Positions 40,855 through 49,606 of a DNA stretch of 64,000 nt are shown here, in pieces (the stretch's first letter is position 1; each line of letters starts with the position of its first letter). The DNA is from Betaproteobacteria bacterium (GTDB lineage: Bacteria; Pseudomonadota; Gammaproteobacteria; Burkholderiales; SG8-39), in the NCBI GenBank assembly GCA_005881575.1, contig VBCA01000004.1, positions 1-64,000 on the forward strand, in the 5' to 3' direction. Made by a program: the position numbers and the translations under genes. The notes under the pieces were generated by a model. It worked only from the letters and a program-made list of their open reading frames with translations, was not told the DNA's origin and made no database searches.

Positions 40855-41868
40855 TCACGCGGATTTCCGATAGAAGGCCTGATACCACTCCGTGAATCGC
40901 CTGACGCCGACTTCGATCGGAGTCTGCGGCTTGTAGCCGACCGATCGGTGCAGCTCGCCGACATCCGCGAAAGTCGCCGGAACGTCTCCGACCTGCATCG
41001 GAAGAAGGTCGAGCTGCGCTTTTCGGCCCAGACACTGCTCGAGCACTTCGATATAGCGCATGAGCTTGACGGGCTGGTTGTTGCCGATGTTGAAGATGCG
41101 CCAGGGAGCATAACTCGTCGCGGGGTCCGGGTGATCACCGCTCCAGCCGGCCGCGGGAGCAGCGGGCTTCCCCATGACCCGGATGACCCCCTCGACTATG
41201 TCGTCGACGTAGGTGAAATCGCGCACCATTTCGCCGCGGTTGAACACCGGGATCGGCCGCCCGGCGAGGATTCCTTCGGTAAACTTGAACAGCGCCATGT
41301 CCGGACGACCCCAGGGACCGTAGACCGTGAAGAAGCGCAGGCCCGTGCACGGGAGCCGGTAGAGGTGAGCGTAGCTGTGCGCCATCAGTTCGTTTGCCTT
41401 CTTGGTCGCCGCGTATAACGAGACCGGGTGGTCGACATTGTCGTGCTCGGAAAACGGCAACCTGGTGTTTGCGCCGTAGACGGAGCTGCTCGACGCGAAC
41501 ACGAGATGCCCGACCTTCGCGTGACGGCAGCCTTCCAGCACGTGCATGAAGCCGACGAGGTTGGCATCGATGTAGGCGGAGGGGTTTTCAATCGAGTAGC
41601 GCACACCGGCCTGCGCGGCCAGGTGCACGACTGCACCGAATTTGCCGGCAGCGAAAAGCGCGCCCATCGGTTCGCGCTCGACGATATCGAGCTTCTGAAA
41701 GAGGAACCCGGAACGCGCGCGCAGGCGCTCCAGGCGCGCCTGCTTGAGCCGGACGTCGTAGTAGGCGTTCAGATTGTCGATGCCCACGACCTCGTCGCCG
41801 CGATCGAGCAGGCGGTGTGCCAGCGTCGAGCCGATGAACCCGGCGGCTCCCGTGACAAGAACCTTCAT
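40855..41868 (-). CDS. UDP-glucuronate 4-epimerase-like sugar nucleotide epimerase
   Basis: 337-aa extended SDR. NAD site GAAGFIGS, catalytic SSSSVYG and YAATK, and the long signature FFTVYGPWGRPDMALFKF typical of the UDP-glucuronate 4-epimerase (LpsL/Cap1J) group. It would give UDP-galacturonate for a surface polymer. The ATG at 41868 overlaps the galE stop (ATGA), so the two form one operon; it marks the left end of the polysaccharide region. Confidence 0.9.
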   Translation of the reverse strand: MKVLVTGAAGFIGSTLAHRLLDRGDEVVGIDNLNAYYDVRLKQARLERLRARSGFLFQKLDIVEREPMGALFAAGKFGAVVHLAAQAGVRYSIENPSAYIDANLVGFMHVLEGCRHAKVGHLVFASSSSVYGANTRLPFSEHDNVDHPVSLYAATKKANELMAHSYAHLYRLPCTGLRFFTVYGPWGRPDMALFKFTEGILAGRPIPVFNRGEMVRDFTYVDDIVEGVIRVMGKPAAPAAGWSGDHPDPATSYAPWRIFNIGNNQPVKLMRYIEVLEQCLGRKAQLDLLPMQVGDVPATFADVGELHRSVGYKPQTPIEVGVRRFTEWYQAFYRKSA

Positions 41869-42893
41869 TTTCCACTTTCCCCACGGTAGCCGTGTGGGTT
41901 CATGCATTGCCAGCGCCACGTATCCCGGCACATGTCCTCGAGAGTGTATGTCGCCTTCCAGCCGAGTATTTTTTCCGCGAGTGACGGGTCCGCGTAGCAT
42001 TCGGCGACATCACCCGCTCGGCGGGCGACGTGCTCGAACGGTACCGCCCGGCCACTCGCCCGCTCGAAAGCGCGGACCGCCTCCAGCACCGATACTCCCC
42101 GCCCTGTACCGAGGTTGACGGTCACCCCGCGTCGCTCGCGTTGCATGGTCTCCAGCGCTGCGAGGTGGCCCCGCGCGAGGTCCACAACGTGTATGTAGTC
42201 TCGTACCCCGGTACCGTCGCGCGTCGGATAATCGTTGCCAAACACGCGAATTTTCTCGCGAATGCCGACGGCAACCTGAGCGATATTGGGCATGAGGTTG
42301 TTCGGGATGCCGTGCGGGTCCTCGCCGATCAGGCCGCTCGGGTGGGCGCCTACGGGATTGAAGTAGCGCAGCAGGGCGATGCGCCAGGCCCCGCGGTCAG
42401 AGGCCTCGAGGTCCTGGAGCATCCGCTCGACCATCAGTTTCGAGTGGCCGTACGGGTTGGTCGGCCCGAGCGGCGCGTCCTCGCGTATCGGCACCGACGC
42501 TGCGTTTCCATAGACTGTGGCGGACGAGGAGAACACCAGCATCCCGACCCGGGCCTGGGCCATCGCCCGGCATAGCGCCAAGGCGCCCTGCACATTGTTG
42601 TCGTAGTACTCGATGGGCCTTTCCACGGATTCGCTTACCGCCTTGAGGCCGGCGAAGTGGATCACGGCGTCGAATCGGTACCGGGCGAACACCTCGCGCA
42701 AGGCGTCCGAGTCGCGAACATCCGCTTGGGTGAATTCGGGCGCCCTGCCGGCGATTTGCGCAATGCGCCCGATCGCCGCCTCGTAGCTGTTGCTGAGGTT
42801 GTCGAAAATGACGACCTCGTGCCCCGCCTGCATCAGTTCGACGCAGGTGTGAGATCCGATATAGCCGGCGCCGCCGGTGACCAGGACTTTCAT
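41865..42893 (-). CDS. galE: UDP-glucose 4-epimerase
   Basis: 342-aa extended SDR that interconverts UDP-glucose and UDP-galactose. GGAGYIGS, SSSATVYG and YGHSK are intact, and the C-terminal GTGRGVSVLEAVRAFE and GDVAECYADP are characteristic. It is the first gene of a two-gene minus-strand operon; the promoter lies in the 119 bp shared with the divergent methyltransferase gene. Confidence 0.95.
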   Translation of the reverse strand: MKVLVTGGAGYIGSHTCVELMQAGHEVVIFDNLSNSYEAAIGRIAQIAGRAPEFTQADVRDSDALREVFARYRFDAVIHFAGLKAVSESVERPIEYYDNNVQGALALCRAMAQARVGMLVFSSSATVYGNAASVPIREDAPLGPTNPYGHSKLMVERMLQDLEASDRGAWRIALLRYFNPVGAHPSGLIGEDPHGIPNNLMPNIAQVAVGIREKIRVFGNDYPTRDGTGVRDYIHVVDLARGHLAALETMQRERRGVTVNLGTGRGVSVLEAVRAFERASGRAVPFEHVARRAGDVAECYADPSLAEKILGWKATYTLEDMCRDTWRWQCMNPHGYRGESGK

Positions 42894-43012
42894 AGCGATT
42901 CGATCGTATCTACGCTGCCAGCGTGGTGGGTGTCAAGTTGACTGAGCCGGAACCTGCGCTATGATCTTGCTTTGCGGCGATTGTCAGCACGACGGAAACG
43001 GGGAGGATGGAC

Positions 43013-43882
43013 ATGGACAAAGGAAATGACAAATTCGTAGAAAGGTTACGGTCTAACACCGAAAGAGGTTCAATCTTGTGGCGGGTGGTCAGGCCCGTGG
43101 CGCGACCGGTTTGGAGCTTAATCCACAACAGAGATTACGTTTCCGACTACGATAGGGACTATTATCTGTACCACGGTTCCGTGCTTCCCCCCCGGGAGCT
43201 GCGAGGCAGACTGGGAGCTTCCTTCCTGGCGGATGGATTCTACCTGGAGTCCGGAGTAGCGGAGGCGAGGAGGTTGGCCGCGAGTCTCGCTTATTCGAAA
43301 TCGAGTCTTGTCGTCGATATCGGCTGTGGTCTTGGTCGTCTGGCGACGGGCATGCTCTGGGAGTTTGGGGACGTCCAGTACTTTGGAATCGACAGCAATC
43401 CCACGTTCGCAGAGTGGTGTCGGGAGCATATAGAGCGGAACCACCCCAGTTTTCGCTTTATACATCTCGATGTTGTCAATGAGCTGTACAACCCTACAGG
43501 CAAAATCGATGGGGACAGGATCCGACTTCCGCTTGCCGATGGTACAGCTGACATCGTTTACTTGTGGGGCTTGTTCACGAATATGGGACCGGAACATGTG
43601 CGTATCTACGTGTCCGAAATGAGCCGTATTGCGCGGGAGGGGAGCAGGATCTTCTTGACGGCGTTTGTGGAAGAAAACGTTCCTGAAGTTTCCTTCATCC
43701 CGAAGGGCTATGTTCCGTACGAGTGCGTTAAGCCTTTGCAATGTGTTCGTTATAGTAAGGAGTTCTTGTTTTCAATATTCAGCCGCTATGGACTGGTAGT
43801 CGAGGAGTTCCGACATCACGGAGGAGCATTTCCCAGTCAGAGCGAGGTCTATTTGAGAAAGGAATTGAAGGCGGCGGCATGA
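43013..43882 (+). CDS. Class I SAM-dependent methyltransferase
   Basis: 289 aa from the ATG at 43013, chosen because GGGAGG lies 6 nt before it; the earlier ATG at 43007 touches that site. Motif I is LVVDIGCGLGRLATGM near residue 100 and the fold continues with YFGIDSNPTFAEWC and IRLPLADGTADIVYLWGLF. The N-terminal 80 residues are not recognised. Position suggests methylation of a sugar or lipid of the surface polymer. Codon use is less GC-rich than in the genes to the left, consistent with a polysaccharide island. Confidence 0.85.
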   Translation: MDKGNDKFVERLRSNTERGSILWRVVRPVARPVWSLIHNRDYVSDYDRDYYLYHGSVLPPRELRGRLGASFLADGFYLESGVAEARRLAASLAYSKSSLVVDIGCGLGRLATGMLWEFGDVQYFGIDSNPTFAEWCREHIERNHPSFRFIHLDVVNELYNPTGKIDGDRIRLPLADGTADIVYLWGLFTNMGPEHVRIYVSEMSRIAREGSRIFLTAFVEENVPEVSFIPKGYVPYECVKPLQCVRYSKEFLFSIFSRYGLVVEEFRHHGGAFPSQSEVYLRKELKAAA

Positions 43883-44078
43883 TGAGAGTCGCGTTACCCG
43901 CTACGGCGACGCGCTCAAGCGAAGCGTATCGGGCGCCGCGCGGGTATTCTCAAGTTAAGGTCCGGGCGAATTACCGGGCGGGATGAACCCATCCATATTC
44001 GATGAGTCCAATCACCGGAGCGCACAGAAAAGTAGAACAGTCCCTCTTGCAGCATGAGTTCCCGTCGGGGAGGACAGC

Positions 44079-46190
44079 GTGAAAGGCTCGGAGCGGGTGA
44101 ACACAGCACGCCGTCTCGTGCTGGTCGGCCTTGTCTTTGCGGTTGCTGCAGGGGGGGCGGGTGCGCTCGCGATCAAAGTCTCCGACGGCGTCGCCTGGCG
44201 GGCGCGTGTCGTACTGGCAAAGCTGTCGGGGGATCTGCCCGAGATTCCGCTGAGCAGCCTGGTCAAGTGGTTGCGTCCTAACAGCCTGGTCTATATCGGG
44301 GATCTAGCCGACCACCCGAATCCCCACGCAGCCATACACAATACTCTCGTCGACAAGGAGTCCGCTGAGAACGGCGCTCGGCTGTTCGGGAGATTCTGTG
44401 CTTCCTGCCATGGGGACAACGGGCGCGGCAAGGTCGGGCCTGACCTGGTTTCTTCAATCGAGCACAAAGCGGACTGGATCTTCTTCTCGGTCGTGAAGTG
44501 GGGCCGCACGGGAACCGAGATGGGCGCCCAGCCTCTCGATGACCGCCAGATTTGGGAAACTCACGCGTACATAAAGCAGCTGGCGTTCCGCGGTTCAGGT
44601 GGGGATGCGGGATCCGAGTCGTCCAGGCAGGTTCGGGTCGAGGCGGCGAGCATCCCCGCGTCGACCAGCCGGTCGGCGGAATGGCTGACTTTCGCCGGAA
44701 ATTACGCCGGCCACCGCCACAGTCTGCTCTCGAGCATCTCGAAACAGAACGTTAGAAGCTTGCGAGTGGCATGGGTCAGCCAGCTTCGATCGGCCGGCGA
44801 GTACCTCGAGGCTTCTCCAATCGTCGCTTCGAATCTTATCTTCGTCACGGAGTCACCCGATGGTGTTGTCGCACTCGACGCGGCCACGGGAGAGAAGGCA
44901 TGGGAATTCACGCGACCCGTGCCCAGCGGACTTCGATTGTGCTGTGGATCGGTGAATCGCGGGGTTGCGATCTTGAACGACTCGGTGTTCGTGGCGACGC
45001 TGGATGCTCATCTTGTCGCCCTGAATGCGTCGACGGGACGAAAGAAGTGGGAGATCAAAGTTGCTGATTTTGGCGACGGTTATTCGATGACGGGAGCGCC
45101 GCTCGCGCTGGGGGACCGCGTCGTTGTCGGGGTCGCGGGCGGAGAGTTCGGGATCCGGGGCTTCGTCGCGGCGTACGACGCGCGCGACGGTCGGCTGCTG
45201 TGGAAGTTCAACACCGTTCCCGGTCCGGGAGAGGCGGGACACGATACATGGGCTGGTGACTCGTGGAAGACCGGTGGGGCACCCACCTGGACCGCGGGAG
45301 CATACGACCCGGCGCTGAATCTCCTCTTCTGGGGCGTGGGCAACCCGGCACCGACTTATCAGAGCAGTGCGCGAGCTGGCGACAACCTCTATTCCGCGAG
45401 TGTCGTGGCCCTGGAGGCGGTTACCGGAAACCTCCGCTGGTTCTTCCAGTTCACACCGGGAGATGATCATGACTGGGATGCAGTACAGCAGCCGGTGTTG
45501 GCGGAAATCCCCTGGCAGGGACAGCCTCGGTCGGTGCTCCTCTGGGCGAATCGCAACGGGTTCTTCTACGCGCTCGACCGGCAGACAGGCCGGTTTCTTT
45601 TCGCGAAGCCTTTTGCCAGGCAGACGTGGGCCGAGGGGTTTACCCCTGAGGGCCGCCCGATCGTTCGGCCCGAGTCCCGACCAAGCATAAAGGGAACTCT
45701 CGTGTCGCCGACGGCGGGCGGCGCCACCAATTGGTGGCCACCCTCCTACGATGCGGGTCGCCACATGGTGTACGTACCTGCGGTTGACGCGGCGACGCTC
45801 TACTACACGACCGACGCCCGCGTTGAAAGGGGTGAGCGGCAGTTCCTGGGCAGCACTTTCACCCTGCCTGGAAGCCAGTCGGCCGTAGCCTCAGTAAAAG
45901 CCGTTGATGCGAGGACCGGGGACATCCGCTGGGAGACGCCGTTGGCAAGCGGACCGGACATCCCTCGCGTCGTCGGAGGCGTACTCTCGACCGCAGGAGG
46001 CTTGGTCTTCGCGGGTTACGACGACGAGTTTTTCGCGTTCGACTCCGACACCGGCCGTATCCTGTGGCGCCTACGCCTCGGGGCCCGGATCAACGCTCCG
46101 CCCGTGTCCTACGCAATCGGCCAGACCCAATTCATCGCTCTGATGGCCGGAAACTCCCTGTTCGCATTTTCGTTGCCGCCGACCAGGTGA
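44079..46190 (+). CDS. Membrane-anchored cytochrome c-PQQ dehydrogenase fusion
   Basis: 703 aa from a GTG with GGGGAGG 5 nt upstream. One signal/anchor helix (about 11-31), a c-type cytochrome domain with CASCH at 107-111 and Met148 as likely ligand, then a PQQ beta-propeller (about 200-703). The propeller has the adjacent Cys288-Cys289 pair, Glu356 in GGEFG, Asn422 in GNPAP and Asp435 in GDNLY, matching the Ca/PQQ site of alcohol dehydrogenases. It should oxidise an alcohol or sugar in the periplasm and pass electrons to the fused heme. The cytochrome is N-terminal, whereas the usual quinohemoproteins carry it C-terminally. Substrate unknown. Confidence 0.88.
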   Translation: MKGSERVNTARRLVLVGLVFAVAAGGAGALAIKVSDGVAWRARVVLAKLSGDLPEIPLSSLVKWLRPNSLVYIGDLADHPNPHAAIHNTLVDKESAENGARLFGRFCASCHGDNGRGKVGPDLVSSIEHKADWIFFSVVKWGRTGTEMGAQPLDDRQIWETHAYIKQLAFRGSGGDAGSESSRQVRVEAASIPASTSRSAEWLTFAGNYAGHRHSLLSSISKQNVRSLRVAWVSQLRSAGEYLEASPIVASNLIFVTESPDGVVALDAATGEKAWEFTRPVPSGLRLCCGSVNRGVAILNDSVFVATLDAHLVALNASTGRKKWEIKVADFGDGYSMTGAPLALGDRVVVGVAGGEFGIRGFVAAYDARDGRLLWKFNTVPGPGEAGHDTWAGDSWKTGGAPTWTAGAYDPALNLLFWGVGNPAPTYQSSARAGDNLYSASVVALEAVTGNLRWFFQFTPGDDHDWDAVQQPVLAEIPWQGQPRSVLLWANRNGFFYALDRQTGRFLFAKPFARQTWAEGFTPEGRPIVRPESRPSIKGTLVSPTAGGATNWWPPSYDAGRHMVYVPAVDAATLYYTTDARVERGERQFLGSTFTLPGSQSAVASVKAVDARTGDIRWETPLASGPDIPRVVGGVLSTAGGLVFAGYDDEFFAFDSDTGRILWRLRLGARINAPPVSYAIGQTQFIALMAGNSLFAFSLPPTR

Positions 46191-46237
46191 GTTTCGGTGG
46201 TTTGGCTTGCTTGGAGCCTGCTGCCAGACAGCCGTAC

Positions 46238-47869
46238 TCAGAACTGCCAATATAAGAACTCGCTGGGCCCTCCCAGGAAGAGAATCCCGGTCGCGGCGAT
46301 TACCGACATTCCGAATGCCCACGGGAGCGAAGGTCTCCACTCGAATACCCGGGCAAACTTGATCGTGCCAAGGGCGTCCGCCTTGACACCGAGTGCCGGT
46401 TCATATCGAGCCAGGATTTGCAGCGTGTTTGGGAAAACCAGAACGAGGAACATCAGAATGGGGATCCACATCGCCAGCGCCAGAAAATCTTCGCCACCCC
46501 ACAGCTGGGGACCGATGCCCGCTCCGTGCAGCCAGTCCGCAAGCGGTCCCAGGCGTCGAAAAACCGCAGACGGAAGGGTTACACCGTTCAGACCGACCAT
46601 TCCTTTGACGAGATCGATAGCCGAGCCTGTCGTCGAAGACCGAAAGAAAACCATCGCCACGGCAACCGATACGAATGTCAGCATGAAACCGACGGGGTTC
46701 ATGATCCGTAAATAGGCTCCTCTATCCGACCATAACTTCATTCCCCATAAGCGCCACCCATGGTTGATCGTGAGGTAAAAACCGTGGAGCAGTCCGAACA
46801 CCAGGAACGTATATCCCGCTCCATGCCAAACCCCTGAGATGAACATCGTCAATACCAGGGGAAACATCAGCAGCACAACAAATGCCCAAAGTGTCGTGTT
46901 AGGCCCTTTGAGAACAGATTCTCTTAGCGCCAACCGGCGACGTGTCAACGCAAGCATGAGGGGATTGAAGACATACGCCGTCAGGAAACGCGTCAGTGTC
47001 ATGTGCCAATGCAGCCAGAAATCGATGATGCTTGAAGCACGAAGCGGCGAGTAGAAATTCGCCGGCAGCCGAATCCCAAACAACCGAGCCAGCCCAAGCG
47101 CCATGTCCGAATAGCCGGAAAAATCAAAATAAACCTGCAGAGTGAAACCTACTGCTGCCATCCAAGCCAGAAAAAATGAAGTTCCGCCCCCCGCAGCTGC
47201 ATGTTCATAAATCAAAGAAACGTGGGGCGCGATGCTGTCGGCCAGAACGGCCTTTTTGAACAGGCCAAACAGGAATAACGTAAGCCCCACGGCGACGTTC
47301 TGTTTGTCAAATCGGCAAGGTGCGCTCTGGAATTGCGGCATCATCTCGCGATAGTGAACAATGGGCCCCGCGATGAGTTGGGGGAAGAACAGGACAAACA
47401 GGCAATAGTCCTGAAGCGTGAATGACGTCACCCGCTTTGCGTAAATGTCGATCAGGAAAGCGATCTTCTGAAACGTAATAAAGGATATTCCCAAGGGCAA
47501 AATGATATGTGTCAAAACGAGGTTCGTGCCAAACGCGTCGTTGATCGCGGTGCGTGCAAAGTCGATGTATTTGAAATAGCCGAGAAATGCGACGTTGAAC
47601 AAGATGCCCAGCACGAGAATCGCCGTAGCCGCATGGCGCTGTCTTTGGCTATCGCCCAGTCGCTGCAGGGCGCGTGCCAACAAAAAGTTGATCACTATGG
47701 ACGGCGCGATGATCAACACATTCAAAGGTCTCCACCATGCGTAGAAGAGCAAAGATGCAAGGATCAGCCAGCGCAATGCCCACGCCCGAGAACCAGCGCC
47801 AAGTGCGAGGAATCCGGCAAGAGTCACTGGAACAAAACCGAAGATGAATTCGTAGGAATTGAACAGCAC
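46238..47869 (-). CDS. MBOAT family O-acyltransferase (AlgI-like)
   Basis: 543-aa polytopic membrane protein. Family marks: LFNSYEFIFGFVPVTL at the N-terminus, FFPQLIAGPIVHYREMMPQF, the histidine segment DFWLHWHMTLTRFL and the catalytic-type histidine in SGVWHGAGYTFLVFGLLHG. AlgI/DltB/PatA relatives move an acyl group across the membrane onto a polymer. It is the last gene of a five-gene minus-strand operon with an acyl carrier protein and an SGNH-like protein, so the donor may be carrier-bound rather than acetyl-CoA. Confidence 0.92.
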   Translation of the reverse strand: MLFNSYEFIFGFVPVTLAGFLALGAGSRAWALRWLILASLLFYAWWRPLNVLIIAPSIVINFLLARALQRLGDSQRQRHAATAILVLGILFNVAFLGYFKYIDFARTAINDAFGTNLVLTHIILPLGISFITFQKIAFLIDIYAKRVTSFTLQDYCLFVLFFPQLIAGPIVHYREMMPQFQSAPCRFDKQNVAVGLTLFLFGLFKKAVLADSIAPHVSLIYEHAAAGGGTSFFLAWMAAVGFTLQVYFDFSGYSDMALGLARLFGIRLPANFYSPLRASSIIDFWLHWHMTLTRFLTAYVFNPLMLALTRRRLALRESVLKGPNTTLWAFVVLLMFPLVLTMFISGVWHGAGYTFLVFGLLHGFYLTINHGWRLWGMKLWSDRGAYLRIMNPVGFMLTFVSVAVAMVFFRSSTTGSAIDLVKGMVGLNGVTLPSAVFRRLGPLADWLHGAGIGPQLWGGEDFLALAMWIPILMFLVLVFPNTLQILARYEPALGVKADALGTIKFARVFEWRPSLPWAFGMSVIAATGILFLGGPSEFLYWQF

Positions 47870-47899
47870 GGCGTGTGTTCCGCTAAGGAATTGGGACGA

Positions 47900-49357
47900 T
47901 CAAAGAACTGCGGACCCTAACGATTGTACCTGGCGGATCACTGGCAACAATGCATCGAGCGGTTCGGCGGTCGTAGCCGGAGCCACGGTCGCCGTCTGGT
48001 CTGTCATCAGGCGTGGCAAGCGACTGACTACAACGCGGGTACGGGTATTGGCGCGATTCATGTTGGCACACAGGATTTCACCCGCCATCTTGGCCATGGT
48101 GTATTCAATTATGGACAACGGATTGTTGTCGATGGCTACCGTGGATGGATAGTACGCAATCAGCGCCTGCGAACCGTTCTTGTTTAGAACGCGACAGCAG
48201 TCGTAGAAGCCCTTAACGTATATCTGGATAAATTCATCAAGCAAGCTCGAAACGAAAAACCCGTCCTTCTGCCTGAAGATCGAAGTCGTGGCGAAGTAGT
48301 ACAGGTGGCTGACTTCCGTTTCGAGAGGCTTGAGCTGACTGGCTGCATCCCGACGCACATCATACTGGATGACGCGACACGCATCGTGAGCGGTATGGCC
48401 GCAGATCTCCTCGGCGAGTTTTTCAGCGTCTTTGCGGCCGGTAGCGTAGGTCACGATGACCTTAGCGCCTCCCGCAGCGACTACTTTTGCGGTCAGCGCA
48501 CCGAGCCCACGCGACCCGCCAACGATGAGCGCCGTGCTGCCGGCGAACTCGGCTGGTGCCACGACTTTCGATACCTCGGCGAACGAGGCCTGGCCAATCG
48601 GCGGCCAACGCAGAAACGCCTGTACGGATCCACGTACTCCGGCACCGGAAACGTTCATTCGGATCATGCGGAACCGTTCATCCGTTTCGCTGACGTTGAA
48701 GCCGACCGCGTCTTTGTGGTTCGAATCTTCCACCAAATCTATCGCAAACGCGCCGAATAGCGAGTACATGCCCGGGCAGACCATGCCCGTCAGCGTTGAA
48801 AGGACCGCGATCGCGGCGACACGCCGGGCGCCAATCGCCGAGTCTGCATGAGGAAATTGCCCTTCACTTCGCGTGCGGGCACGATCGACGTCGATCCAGC
48901 CGGACTGTGCTGCTGCTTCCTTAAGGTCAATGAGAATTGCCGGCTCGCGTTCTACTACTCTTTCCAACACGCCCGGGAGGGCGATCTCGCAGGCCTGTTT
49001 CGATGTTCCAAAGGTAAGAGTCAGAATAGTTGTCGTAAGGCCGCCTACGACAAGTTCCGCCCTGATCGACTTTTCATCCCGATGGCGAAGGTTCAACATT
49101 ACCGTGCTGGCAACGTAAATGAATTTGATGAACTGAACCTTTACACCCCTTACTCCTCCCGTCATCATGCCGTTTTCAGCAAGTTTGTCTAACGCCCAGA
49201 GAACGGCGTGGATTCCATGCACCACAGGGGCTCCTGCCTGCGTCCTGCGTGCGGCGAGTGGATCCATATGTATTGGATTGAAATCGCCGGACAGACGGGC
49301 GAAGAAAATCTGGTCGTCTTGATCGAACGCTCTGGACGCCAGCGTTATGCCGGACAT
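47900..49357 (-). CDS. MaoC-like hydratase / short-chain dehydrogenase fusion
   Basis: 485 aa. Residues 1-255 look like a double hot-dog MaoC unit with the catalytic pair in SGDFNPIH (Asp25, His30), AGAPVVHGIHAVLWALD, and a second half including GMVCPGMYSLFGAFAID. Residues 272-450 are a Rossmann SDR: GGSRGLGAL (280-288), Tyr419/Lys423 in YTMAK. Such a pair could hydrate an enoyl thioester and reduce or oxidise a ketoacyl thioester. Start is 5 bp after the acyl carrier protein gene. Substrate is inferred to be carrier-bound. Confidence 0.85.
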   Translation of the reverse strand: MSGITLASRAFDQDDQIFFARLSGDFNPIHMDPLAARRTQAGAPVVHGIHAVLWALDKLAENGMMTGGVRGVKVQFIKFIYVASTVMLNLRHRDEKSIRAELVVGGLTTTILTLTFGTSKQACEIALPGVLERVVEREPAILIDLKEAAAQSGWIDVDRARTRSEGQFPHADSAIGARRVAAIAVLSTLTGMVCPGMYSLFGAFAIDLVEDSNHKDAVGFNVSETDERFRMIRMNVSGAGVRGSVQAFLRWPPIGQASFAEVSKVVAPAEFAGSTALIVGGSRGLGALTAKVVAAGGAKVIVTYATGRKDAEKLAEEICGHTAHDACRVIQYDVRRDAASQLKPLETEVSHLYYFATTSIFRQKDGFFVSSLLDEFIQIYVKGFYDCCRVLNKNGSQALIAYYPSTVAIDNNPLSIIEYTMAKMAGEILCANMNRANTRTRVVVSRLPRLMTDQTATVAPATTAEPLDALLPVIRQVQSLGSAVL

Positions 49358-49362
49358 GCGGG

Positions 49363-49605
49363 TTACCGCAGCATCGCGCTGGTCTGGGCGACAATCGCGC
49401 CTACGTCTTCGAACGATTCTATGTCTGCAACCCCGAATTTCACACCGAGTTCAATTTCCACCGCGGCAATGAAATTGATGTAGTTCATCGAGTCCCAGTT
49501 CGGCACCTCTTCCCTCTTGGTCTGCATGGTCAGCGTGATCGATTCGTCCGACAGGAGATCGCGAATGATTTTCGTGAAAAGGGCCAGAATGTCTTGGTCA
49601 GTCAT
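49363..49605 (-). CDS. Acyl carrier protein
   Basis: 80-aa four-helix carrier. The phosphopantetheine attachment site is the serine of NWDSMNYINFI (Ser39). It differs from housekeeping AcpP (DSL motif), as is common for dedicated carriers. It starts one base after the FkbH-like gene and 5 bp before the MaoC-SDR gene, so it is almost certainly the carrier for both. Confidence 0.92.
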   Translation of the reverse strand: MTDQDILALFTKIIRDLLSDESITLTMQTKREEVPNWDSMNYINFIAAVEIELGVKFGVADIESFEDVGAIVAQTSAMLR

Positions 49606-49606
49606 G

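Noticed and set aside
43883-44078. Possible small gene between the methyltransferase and the PQQ dehydrogenase
   Set aside because: The 196 bp hold no open frame with a ribosome site or recognisable motif; only short GC-rich inverted fragments are seen.
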